Assembly: GCA_002007465.1 (NCBI GenBank)
Contig: LNAC01000351.1
Coordinates: forward strand, 182,304 to 246,303
Origin: Ailurus styani
Lineage: Eukaryota > Chordata > Mammalia > Carnivora > Ailuridae
Length of the DNA: 64,000 nucleotides
Direction of reading: 5' to 3'
Shown here piece by piece: positions 11,101 to 21,622 of the stretch. The notes under the pieces are model-generated. The model saw nothing but the letters and a program-made list of their open reading frames with translations, ran no database searches and was not told where the DNA came from. A program made the position numbers and the translations under genes. Position 1 is the stretch's first letter. Each line of letters opens with the position of its first letter.

Positions 11101-13660
11101 TTACATATGGCAAAGCTCAAGAGAACATTTAGTGCTGAGAATGTTCATTGTGCTCTTCTTCAAATGGTCACACACATCACTTTACATGCCTCTGACCGTT
11201 AGAACTTTTAAATGGTGAATAAAGGGTAGAAGAAGCTATATGAAGAAAAGAATACAAGTGCTGGAATTAAGGAAAGACAGACTCCACTATTAGAGAAGTG
11301 CATTGGAGACCAAGAGGAGGCACAATTTTAAAATAAAAGTATTTATTAATACCATTCTGTACCTCAGAGATGGTAAGTCAGAATTGAAAAGTACCCAGTG
11401 AATGCATGGGCATCCCGAAATAGGTGAAATGATTCAAAAATAAAAAAAATATATAATTTTTAAAGAAATTTAGCTGCAGATTAGGGAATTGCACTTGGAA
11501 ATTGTTACATGGAAAATCACAGATTAAATTTTATTCTTTTTAAGACTGGGGACAAAAAGATTGGGAAGGAAAGGCTATTATTAAGAAGCTGTGATGTTAA
11601 AATAGAGAAGAATTGTTGACAATGATTCAATAGCAGATGATGGTATTACTGACTTGTGTACAATAGGAGACTTTTAATGTGGTAAGGGTCTAGATTTAGT
11701 TGAGGGTGCAGATATTGGTGGGGGGTGGGTGAGGAGGGAGATTTGGAGAGGTTTACTTTTAATGACCTTTCTACCACAAAATACTATATAGTCTTCTGCT
11801 GAGATTATAGGGAAAGTATAGCTCTGGGTCTTTAAGAGAGTAGAAAGCATCTAGAAAGGAAATTGACAAAATGGCAGAGTCAACACACAGAAAGCTTGTT
11901 GTGGGTCAGTGGGTAGGACCAAACTAATATTGTTGATCATGAATTTTTATTAGATCCAACTCACATGTTTCTGGAATTCCCTCATGCAGTGCTGGATAAA
12001 TTAATTTCAAAGGCAAATCTTATAGTTTTGACTTGATACAAGATGAAGTATCACAAGAGGCTAAGATGGAGGACAGTGGCTTACTGGACTTCAAATCTAA
12101 GGAAACAGTTGAGGCCACAGAAAGAATTATGGGGTTTGGAATGAATAGGAAATAATAAATACAGCACAGAAATAATAGATAGGAAAAATGGTGATGTCAG
12201 GAGACAAGGTCTCTATCAAGTTGGAGAAGAGGAGCAGTGGGAGGAAGAAGAGAGAGCTGGGCAGATCCTAGGGATTCAGAGTGTTAGATAATGTTTAAAA
12301 TGTCAGAAGTGGACTTTCTGAGAATGCTACCTAATAAAATAATCTGACTGACCTTAGTATAATACAGTTAGGATGATACAAGATTGAAACAATGGAGCCA
12401 AAGGGCTACCATATTTTATAGTCCTGAATCCAGTCAGCTTTCCTTTTAAGCATCATCCTCTGATATAAAGAATACCAGTTGTTTAATATTAGACTATCCA
12501 CAAATGTTCCTTGTCTCAGTTACTTATTCATTCAATGTTGAATTCATATATTTCTTGAAAAACTGGAATAACCCTATGTTGCTGAATCTTAAATAAGATA
12601 TGTAAACCTTCCATCCTCACTAGAGTTCAGAAGATGGGTAAATGTTACCTGTTTCATTATTAAATATGCAAAAATTAAATGAACTTAAATATTACCTAGT
12701 AGGTGGTATATAAAATGTAGTAAACATCAATAAGCAATAATTCATTCAAATGATCATATTGCCAGATCACAGAACCCTATAGTTTGCAAATATAACCCAA
12801 AATTCTGAATCTGGTTCCATATATGGTTTTAAGGTAAGCAGGGTCATTTAGGGGTAATGGAAACAAATGCTGGCAGTGTTTTAAAGCTAATTTGAGAAAG
12901 AGTTGCCTACTTAAAAGGTATTTGTATGATAATAGCCTCCCCTTATTCATTTGAAGTTTCATATAATTAGTTGTTGTTATTGTGGAAGTGAACAAAACAT
13001 ATAAGAAAAATTCACATGGGTATTCATGCAGAGACTTTTGTGTTGGATTAATTGGAATCTAAAGGGTAATGCAAACCTAAGTATATTTCATTAAAAGTAA
13101 AGAAAAGTAACAGAAATAGAGATTCACCTAATTTTTTAGTTCCTCATTGCTACCAGCATCCTAATAATAATTTCAATTTTTAATCTTTGTGTGTCTGTTG
13201 TCTAACTTAATGGGATCTGTTTAGGTTTCAGGCACTAATCTCAGAACTTCATAAACTGCTTCCTTTCATCAATGAAACCATCTGGGGATAAGTTTTGAGT
13301 ATTTATTAGGGAGATTTTAAAAAGCACTAAAGCAATGCCTTAATTAAAATCTTATAAATTTATAAGTAGTGAGAAGAATCCTATTAATTCAAACCATAAA
13401 TCTTTTACAAATGCTCTGTCTAAAAATCTCTTGGATCAAACCAGCTTGAGTAGTAAAGTATTGTTGTTCATCTAACTTTCAGAATTGAAATTATAACAGT
13501 AAATGGTTGAGGCATATCTGAAGGATTAAAGATTGGTTAATGAATAGTGTCTTTACAGCATCTCTTAAATACTACTTTTTATTTTTAACGTACTTTATTT
13601 CCTTTTACAGAAGTATTTCCAGAATAGTAAAGAAAATTTGGAAAGTGAAAAAGGGAAACA
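11101..13660. other. Unassigned AT-rich DNA
   Basis: No gene seen. Purine-rich text at 11.2-12.3 kb may continue the preceding ancient repeat at low similarity. The rest shows no recognised feature. Confidence 0.45.
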
Positions 13661-13679
13661 CACAAATTATGCAGTTTCT

Positions 13680-13883
13680 TTTTTTTTTTTTTAAGATTTT
13701 ATTTATTTCTTTGACAGAGAAAGAGAGAGATCACAAATAGGCAGGGAGGCAGGCAGAGAGAGAGAGGAGGAAGCAGGCTCTCCACTGAGCAGGGAGACCT
13801 ATGCAGGCCTTGATCCCAGAACCCTGAGATCATGACCTGAGCCAGAGGCAGAGGCTTTAACCCACTGAGCCACGCAGGCACCC
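13680..13883 (-). mobile_element. Can-SINE, antisense
   Basis: Poly-T, 'AAGATTTTATTTATTTCTTTGACAG', the mustelid-type body (GGCAGGGAGGCAGGCAGAG) and the reversed head ending 'GCCACGCAGGCACCC'. Imperfect duplication AAATTATGCAGTT at 13664 and AAATTACACAGTT at 13884. Confidence 0.93.
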
Positions 13884-14059
13884 AAATTACACAGTTCCAT
13901 CCAGAGTGTAAATTTCTGTATTTATATTTGACTGGAAAAGCTCCTTCAGTATTGTCCAAGAAATTTGCTGAAAGAAGGATAATCTTTGCAGAAATAATAG
14001 GATATCTATCGACAAAACAAATACCAAAAAAAAAAAAAGCCCCAAACAAAAAACACTTC

Positions 14060-15355
14060 AGCTTAAACCTCACACCTTATAAAAATTAACCAAACATGAA
14101 TTATAGATTCAAATGTACAACTATAAAACTTTTAGAAGTAAATATAAGTGCAAATGCTTGGGATCCGGGGCTAGAGGAAGATTTCTCAGATATGACACAA
14201 AAAGCATTCTGCATAAAAGAAAAAAAATGGATAAAGTAGACTTCATCAAAATAAAAAGTTTTGCTATATGAAAAACACTCAAAAAGTAAAGGCAGTTAAA
14301 GGAAAAATATTTGTAATCCTTATATCTGAAAAAGGTCTTCTATCTAGAACATATAAAGATTCACAAAACTCAACAAAAAATGGATGAAAGACATGCACAG
14401 ACTTTTCACTAAGAGATATGAATAGCAAATAAGTACATGAAAATATGTTGAACATCCTTAACTGCTAATAATCACTGGTTAAAACCATAATGCTATTACT
14501 GCATACCTATCAGAATGGCTAAAATGTGTTTGTTTTTTTAAAGGTTAAATGTTAACAAGAATTTGGAGAAACTAGTTTTCTCATACATTTCTAATAAGAA
14601 TGTAAAATAGTACAACCGCTCTGGAAATTATTTGGAAGTTCTTTATAAAATCAAACTATACTTATATGATGACCCAGGTAAGGGCTGTTGAACAGTTATC
14701 CCAGAGAAACAAAAATATGTGTTCACATCAAACCTTATACATGAATGTTCATAGCAGCTTTATTTGTAGTAGCCAGAAATTGGAAACAGCCCTATCCTTC
14801 AGTGGGTAAAGGGCCAAATAAGCGGTGATACATATGTATCCATGGCATTTTCGGAGGCAATTAAAACAAAAATTGATACATGTAACAACTTGGATGGATC
14901 TCAAGGGCACTGTCTGTAGTGAAAAAAGCTCATATCAGAAGGTTACATGCTACATGATTTCATTTACATAACTGTCTGTAAATGTAGAAACTACTGAGAA
15001 CAAAAGTAAATTAGTGATTTCCAAAATGGTGAGGAGCAAAAGGGTAAATCTAGAGTAGAAAAAAGAGACTTTCTTTGTGGTGAGGGAACAGTTCTGTATC
15101 TTGATTGTGGTGAGGATTACATAAATAAATCTTTATACATAGAATAAAACTGCAGCAAACTACACATGTACATAGATAGTTATAAAATTTGGTGGAACTG
15201 AGTAAGATCTATAGTCTTGTGTTCATTAACATACCAATGTCTATATTCTGCTTTCATATTATATTTATATAAAATGTTACCTTTGGAAAAGTTTAGTGAG
15301 GCTGCACAATATCTGTACTATTTCCACAACATCCTCTAAGTTATTTAAAAATAAA
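14060..15355 (+). mobile_element. Ancient L1 3' portion (ORF2 C-terminus and 3' UTR)
   Basis: Begins 'AAACCTCACACCTTATAAAAATTAACC' and runs through 'AAAAAATGGATAAAGTAGACTTCATC', the 'CATGAATGTTCATAGCAGC' region and 'CAGTTCTGTATCTTGATTGTGG'. This is the standard order of ORF2 end then 3' UTR in old L1M elements. The reading frame is destroyed by many stops and indels. It is a 5'-truncated dead copy. Confidence 0.8.
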
Positions 15356-15359
15356 CAAT

Positions 15360-17045
15360 CTAAGAAATCAAAGTAGAACAAAGAAAATTAACACTATAGA
15401 CAGAAATTGATTGATTTGAAAATAGATGCATTCAAGAAGATAATATAAAATGCTATTTAATTAAAGAAACAAATATGATAGCCAAATGTCTGATCAAGTA
15501 AGGATTAAATAGATAATATTATGAAAATAGGGATACGACTAGAGATAGGATATTTTCTAAGCCATAGGTAAAAAAAATAACAAAACTGAAAAAAACCATG
15601 CCCAATGTATATGAAAAACTTTTGAAAGACCTTATTTTTTATAAATATAAAATATAAAAATGAGATAAACTTTGAAATAGTTTGAATCAGTTTGATCTTA
15701 AAATAGTTGAATCAGTTTTTAAAATCTACTCACATAACATCATCTGTGCCAGACAATTCAGAAGTAAATTACACAAACTTCAAGAAATGGAAATAAGCTA
15801 TTTTCTACTAATGTTATAGAGGTTAGTTCCAAAGGCAATGTGTTCAATTCTGTTACTGGGCTAGGGTAATTCATCAGAAGCTCAGATCAGAATACAGTCA
15901 GACAAAATAAATCACATGTATGCAAAATTGAAAATCAGGAGGAAGATATGTTCTTCTCAGGACCCTAAGAACTATTTATATGTTAGAATATCAATTAGTA
16001 CAATATGCTGCACTAAATAGAGTAAGACAAATATCAAGAGCTGTAAGAAGTAATTCCATTAATTTACTATTGGCAGATACTCATAATTTTAAAAATATTC
16101 TTAGCAATGGAAATATAGAAAGGAACTTCCTTAGCTGAAGTAAATAGACAAGTATATAAAATAAATATATTTATCATTGGTTAATATTAAAAAGGAAAAT
16201 TTATAAGAAAATACTATTTATAGGAAAATGATAAGGATATATCTTACACTGGTACTAATAATTGGTAGAGTAAGACATGAAAAAAAACTTAAAATATGAA
16301 TCAGAAACGATGAGGTCAATAGTCACTTTTCACAGATAATATAACCATGACCAAGGAAAATACTAGAGGAACATATAAATTATTGGAGTTAAATAGAGTT
16401 TGGCAAGTTTGGTAGTATGAATCAATTTTGAGAACTCAATTATATTCTTATGTAGCAGCTATAAACAGTACATAAATAATATATCACTTTTTAATGTCCC
16501 ATTTATACAAATATAAATATAATGTATACAGAAATAAATTGAAATGCACATAAGACTTTCATAGAGAAAATTACAAAACTTTAGAGAAAAATACTTAAGA
16601 TGTCCTAAATATATCGAGAGATATTTCGAAGCCCAAGCATCCAAAATGTATCCAATGTAGTTCCAAACAAAATTTCAACAAGATTCATAGAGCATGAGAC
16701 ATTTCATTTAAGAGAAAAAAATTACCAGTATCAGTAATATATATTATTCACATGGAGAAAAAAATTAATGCTTTATAAATATCTTAAAAGTGAGAAAAAT
16801 ATATAAACATTGAATATTTGTAGGAAAAATATAGGAGATTATATCTTTGTAATATGTTTTATATAAGGAAAAATTTCCTAAATAGAATGAAATTAAATAA
16901 CTTGTAAAAGATTGAGTCAATCAAAAGAATTCACATAATTTTATGAAAAGCTATAAAAATGGGGGGAAAAGCTATAGATTTGGAAATGACATATCTAAAA
17001 AATATAAATGAAAAGGATTAGTATCCATCTGGAATATTTCAAATC
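15360..17045 (+). mobile_element. Second, highly decayed L1 ORF2 relic
   Basis: In order: text resembling the middle of ORF2, a 'CACTTTTCACAGATAATATAACC' segment near 16325 corresponding to the reverse-transcriptase active-site region, 'TATTCTTATGTAGCAGC', and 'GGATTAGTATCCATCTGGAATAT' near 17020 from the end of ORF2. Sense orientation. It restarts upstream ORF2 sequence immediately after the 3' UTR of the neighbouring copy, so it is a separate insertion or a duplication. Confidence 0.6.
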
Positions 17046-17330
17046 TTTCATTTGCTTTGGGCATTCTGAAATGTAATAGCTAGGTGAAAATGTTTAAAAA
17101 AAACCTAGTCACTCACTTTCACGTGGTATTCGGCTCAAAAACTTTTATTTCTCTCTTTCACCTGGGAAATTTTCTTCTTTGTTTCTCCACTTATTTCTTC
17201 ATTGCTATTTTCTCTATCCTTTACTTTTGCAAATCCTCGTAGATGCATTCATGTTATAGACTCTTTGTATTTATCTCTTTTGAGATACAATCTGGAAATT
17301 TCTGGACTTTTTCATCAGTTCCTCAACATA
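17046..17330 (-). repeat. Possible old L1 5' fragment
   Basis: Pyrimidine-rich text with several 'TTATTTCTTC' and 'TTTCTCTATCC' stretches resembling antisense L1M 5' sequence. Weak. Confidence 0.25.
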
Positions 17331-17589
17331 CATATGTGAATTGGCATGCCAAATGAGAGCTCTCCTTTCTTCCATACTGAATAAGCTCACCATGGTTACC
17401 TCTCCTCTTTCATTCAAGTAAAGCCTACCAGTCTATATGCCTTCCTTTCCTGTAGAGAGACTGAAGATGTTAAAACAGGCTGCTATGAAAAAAGGGCATT
17501 AAAAAATAAAGGAAAGAGTTGCTGATAGATATTCATATCTATAGTAAATATATGAATAAATGAGGATCAAGAAAATGAGAATTAATTAT

Positions 17590-17718
17590 TGATGTATGTA
17601 TATATTAATTATATATGTTGTATGTATATATCAACAGGAAAGGATTATATATGTATATTGGTTATATATGTCTGCATGTGTATTTATATATGACATATAT
17701 ATATCATATATATACACA
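17590..17718. repeat. AT-rich TATATG/CATATA low-complexity tract
   Basis: Alternating TATATGTATATAT-type sequence with partial self-complementarity. It could extrude as a cruciform. No unit is long enough to call a satellite. Confidence 0.8.
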
Positions 17719-18127
17719 TGTATCTATCAGCCTGTTTTATTGTTTTATCATTTTTGATCTCTCTACAGGAAAGATTGGCTGGTAGACTTTACTTGCATGA
17801 AAGGGACTGGAAGCCATATGGACTGTGGTTCAATGGAAAAGGACGAAGAGTTCTCATTTGGTGTGCCAGTTCACATTCTGAGACTCTGTCCTTCTAAGCA
17901 TATCATTTAGTTTCTTTGAAGGGTTTACATGTGCGTAAAGCTAAAGCTACAATAAATGTGCAAGTAAGATTTTAGGTGAGGAGTATTCTTTCCAAAGACA
18001 ACTCTTAGCTCATCCCTTTGATCTTTGGCCCAATGAGGTTTCACTCACTACATATGTGCCCATATGAAGACTAGCTGCCAATATTGCTCCTCCCTTGTTT
18101 TGGTAGACTCTTAATTGTGTTACCTCT

Positions 18128-18302
18128 AGGGGCTCCTGGGTGATTCAGTTGATTAAGTGTCCGACTCTTCATTTCAGCTCAGGTCATGATCTCGAGGTTG
18201 TGAGATCTAGCCCCACATAGGGCTCCATGCTGGGCATAGAGCCTGCTTAAGATTCTCTTTCTTTCTTTGGCCCCCACTCCCCATCACATGCTCCCACCCC
18301 CA
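18128..18302 (+). mobile_element. Can-SINE, older subtype, sense
   Basis: Head 'GGGGCTCCTGGGTGATTCAGTTG', tRNA-like part 'CAGGTCATGATCTCGAGG', then 'CATGCTGGGCATAGAGCCTGCTTAAGATTCTC' as in older SINEs shared across carnivorans. Duplication AATTGTGTTACCTCT (18113) and AATTGTGTTACTTCT (18303), 14/15. The A-rich tail is missing. Confidence 0.92.
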
Positions 18303-18540
18303 AATTGTGTTACTTCTAAACAAGTTTATGCATTTAAATGATAACTCACATTTTCAATGCAGAGACATAGCTAAATATTTGTAGTAATAATGCCTCCAAC
18401 TCTAGTTACCTGAGGTTTTAAGGTATTATTATTTTATTCCACTATATGGCATTTTAAGTCCATAGTAATTAGATAGAAAGAAATATTAATACCTTTGTTT
18501 AGATTTCCATTTTAAATCAAAACGGTTGTTGGGTTGCCTA

Positions 18541-18740
18541 ACAACTAGGTGGCTCAGTTGGTTAAGCATCTGCCTTTGGCTCAGGTTATGATCCAGGGTA
18601 GGGATCTGGCTCCCTACCCCATGGTCTCTGCTTCCAGCTCCCTGCTCAGTGGGGATTCCAATTTCCTCTCTCTCTTTCCCTCCCCCAGCTGGTGCTCTCC
18701 CCTCTCTCTCAAATAAGTAAATAAAATCCTTAAAAAAAAA
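18541..18740 (+). mobile_element. Can-SINE, 5'-eroded, sense
   Basis: Starts inside the head at 'AACTAGGTGGCTCAGTTGG', continues 'CTGCCTTTGGCTCAGG', then 'GCTCCCTGCTCAGTGGGG', and ends in 'CAAATAAGTAAATAAAATCC' plus poly-A that grades into CAAA repeats. No duplication is seen. Confidence 0.88.
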
Positions 18741-18769
18741 CCCAACAAACAAACAAACAAACAAAAACA

Positions 18770-18971
18770 GGGTGCCTGGGTGGCTCAGTGGGTTAAGCCT
18801 CTGCCTTCGGCTCAGGTCATGATCTCAAGGTCCTGGGATCAAGTCCCACATCGGGCTCTCTGTTCAGCAGGGAACCTGCTCCCCCCTCTCTCTCTGCCTG
18901 CCTCTCTGCCTACTTGTAATCTCTCTCTCTCTCTCTCTGTCAAATAAATAAACAAAATCTTAAAAAAAGAA
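18770..18971 (+). mobile_element. Can-SINE, mustelid type, sense
   Basis: Head 'GGTGCCTGGGTGGCTCAGTG', body with GCCTGCCTCTCTGCC and a CT-repeat, tail 'CAAATAAATAAACAAAATCTT'. It lies head-to-tail behind the preceding SINE, joined by a (CAAA)n spacer, so it probably landed in that element's A-rich tail. Confidence 0.94.
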
Positions 18972-19099
18972 GTTTTATTTTTAAAGTTAAAACATTTATC
19001 TTTTCTATTCAAATATATTCTATTTATACTCATTTAATTAAATGAATATATCTTTAGTAGAAATTTTGCCAGAATGGAAACAGAGTAACTTGGGCCAGT

Positions 19100-19330
19100 A
19101 ATTATGACAATAGTTAACAGTTTTGAAGCACTTAATATTTTTGTCAGGCACGATGTTAATGTACTTTATGAATGTGGCATTTAATCACCACAACAACCAT
19201 ATAAGGTGTGTATTATTTTGCTTATTTTTTCTGAAAAAGAAACTAAGGCTAAGGAAGTTTAAGTAATTTACTCATATCTCAAAGCTAATATATAATAAAT
19301 GGACAAAAGTAAGTCAGACACTACAAGCTT
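19100..19330 (+). repeat. MIR element
   Basis: Nearly full order of MIR: 'AACAGTTTTGAAGCACTTAAT', 'TGTCAGGCACGATG', 'CACAACAACCATATAAGG', 'AAAGAAACTAAGGCTAAGGAAG', 'TTACTCATATCTCAAAGCTAAT'. This is an ancient mammalian tRNA-derived SINE. Confidence 0.82.
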
Positions 19331-19639
19331 TCTTCTCTTGCAATAATTTATTTGGGGCTTTTTAACCTCACATGGATTTGGAACTTTTGTTCTTTTGGGG
19401 CATTTCCAGCAATAATCCTATATGTCTTTAAACAGGAAACCAGGCAAACCTAAGTAAAACCAAAAAAGGAAATGGCAGTGGATAGAGAAAATGGAAGTGG
19501 GAGAAGGAGGGAGAGAAGGCAGCAAGAATTATGGTAAAAGAAGAGAAATTACCATGAATTTCTCTGTCCTAAGAAAGTTACACAAAAGTTCACTGGTACT
19601 AAATTGAAGACTATGTGTCAATAATAATTAAAATAAAAT

Positions 19640-20240
19640 AAACCCACAAACACTTCCAAGGGTTCCCTGATCTGAACTGTGTGTAACCGTGCTTGTTTCT
19701 ACATTTGCTAATTTCTGCACACTGGCTAAAATGGTGACAGTCTTTAGAAAAATGGAATGGCCAATAGATGTCTGTAATCACAGGAGAAATGACATACCCA
19801 GCACTAGCCTGAGCTGCTCTGCATGCACCACTGATGCTCAATGTAATTTTGTGATTAAATCCAGATGCTTCTTTTCACTTGTAAAATCATATTAAAAAAA
19901 TATAATGTACAACATTAATCATGTCATTTTACTTGATAAATCATAAGGGGTTCCTCTAAATAATCAAAGCCACTAAATAATCTAAAAACATAAATGCCAT
20001 TAAGAGAGAGTAAGTGAAATTCTCCCATGGGTTAGCAGTTCAATTAAAATGGATATGCTTCATCAACACCTGCAATTTGCAAGACAGGTAGATTAGGTAA
20101 CACCATCGGTAAGGTAATGGAGAAAAAGTCAAAGTAGCAGCATCAGCATAAACGTTTTTAGAGATGGATTCTAAATTTTAAATATTCAAGCTTAATTTAC
20201 AACAAGCCCTCTTCATTAACAAACTTCAGGTATAATTTCA
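19640..20240. other. Repeat-free segment, candidate conserved non-coding DNA
   Basis: No repeat is recognised over 600 bp. Homeodomain-like cores (ATTAATCATG, TTAATT, TGATTAAAT) and TAAATAATC-like sites are dense. No coding frame holds up. The suggestion rests on sequence texture only. Confidence 0.3.
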
Positions 20241-20349
20241 GTGATGCAAAAAATTTTATTGAATGCCTACCATATATTGTTTTTTGAAAGAAGTGCTGTG
20301 TTGCAAGTCCTTAGATGTGAAATATCTCTTCATTCACAATAATAATTGG

Positions 20350-20376
20350 GAAAATTGTGTGTGTGTGTATGTGTGT
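20350..20376 (+). repeat. Short (TG)n tract
   Basis: TG repeat interrupted once by TATG. Confidence 0.8.
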
Positions 20377-20639
20377 AAATACAAAGTTCAAATTATGTTG
20401 TAGACACATAACAAAATAATACTTAAGCACAAAAGCTGAATAAGCTGTTCTTGGGAAAATCTTAGGTGCTTTTTATAAGAGTTTTCTGGAGTGTAAAGAA
20501 AACATGGAATTTCGTGAACTCTATTCATTTGAGTTTACTTCTATAAAAAATTACTACATCAATGTCTACTACTTTCTGGGACACTACAAGAGAAAAGGAT
20601 AGTGTAACCAATCACTCTGGGGCATATACACTTTTGTGA

Positions 20640-20800
20640 GAGCCTGACAGATAAACAAATTATTTCAAATATAATATGGTATTTTGAGATATTAACAAAG
20701 AACTAGTCACAAATGGGATTATGAGGCATAGTAAGAAATGAGATGGAGATGGGTATTGGAGGTATAAGGAGAGGTGTTTGCAAAGCCACGTAGGTCTGAA
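20640..20800 (+). repeat. Possible ancient dispersed repeat fragment
   Basis: 'GACAGATAAACAAATTATTTC', 'AGGTATAAGGAGAGGTG' and nearby text resemble the interior of the repeat seen more clearly at 40.1-41.3 kb. Weak. Confidence 0.3.
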
Positions 20801-21205
20801 GAGGCAACTGTTTTCCTCCTCCACCCCCAAACAGTCAATATGGTGAATGAGCCTAGAGTGGGCAGCTTTATGAAGCTGGATTTATTCCGAGACAATTAGA
20901 GACAGTGGTTTTTAAACAGAAGACTTGTTGAGCTGACTTGATTTCTCAGGAGTTAGTAAGTATGAAATGGGGAAGAAGAGGCTGGGGATTAAAGCTGATG
21001 AAGACCTGCACTCATTCTCAGAAAGATGGTCTAAAGAGAAAAGCCAGGATTTTAAAGATATTTCTGTAATATAATTGATGAAGTGTGAATAAATGGATGT
21101 GAGGTGAAGAAGGTCAGAAAGAAAAAAGTAAAAACTAATTTTTAGTTTACAGCTTTGGTTTTAGTGTCATAGCTAGAAACCATCACTCAAAATATGGTAC
21201 TGTCA

Positions 21206-21484
21206 CCTGATAACTGTAGTTAATAATGCTGTGTTGTAAACCTGAAATTTTTTAAGAGAGAGTAGATCTTAAGCGTTCTCACCAAGCACACACACACACA
21301 CACACACACACGTGCGAATGCACGCCTGCAGAAATGGTAGCCATCTGAGGTGATGGATGTGTTGATTAACTTGATTGTGGTAATCTTTTCACATGTGTGG
21401 TACACATTTTTACAAAGCACATTGTATAACCTAATATATATAATTCTTATTTTCCAGTCATACCTCAAAAAGCTGGAAAAAATA
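21206..21484 (+). mobile_element. L1 (L1MA/L1MB type) 3' end
   Basis: 'CCTGATAACTGTAGTTAATAATGCTG', 'AAGAGAGAGTAGATCTTAAG', 'GTTCTCACCA', a CA tract, 'GAGGTGATGGATGTG', 'TTGATTGTGGTAATC' and 'CATACCTCAAAAAGCTGG' follow the L1MA/MB 3' UTR closely. It is 5'-truncated to the last ~280 bp. A 16-bp perfect direct repeat lies just upstream and again 120 bp beyond the L1 end. Confidence 0.82.
21287..21311 (+). repeat. (CA)n microsatellite inside the L1 3' UTR
   Basis: About 12 CA units, at the place where the L1 3' UTR consensus has a short CACACA stretch, so it probably grew from that seed. Confidence 0.92.
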
Positions 21485-21622
21485 TGTATATGTTATGATC
21501 TGGAAAGGGCTGCAAAGATGCCATAAGGTCAGAGAAAATCATAAAATGAGACCAATCACTGTAACTATTCAAACAAGATATTTTTTTTCTCATGGAGGGG
21601 AAAAAGAAATATGGTACTGTCA

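Noticed and set aside
13699..14073. 124-codon open frame on the - strand
   Set aside because: It reads through a Can-SINE; the peptide contains the typical SINE-derived translation seen in several other copies.
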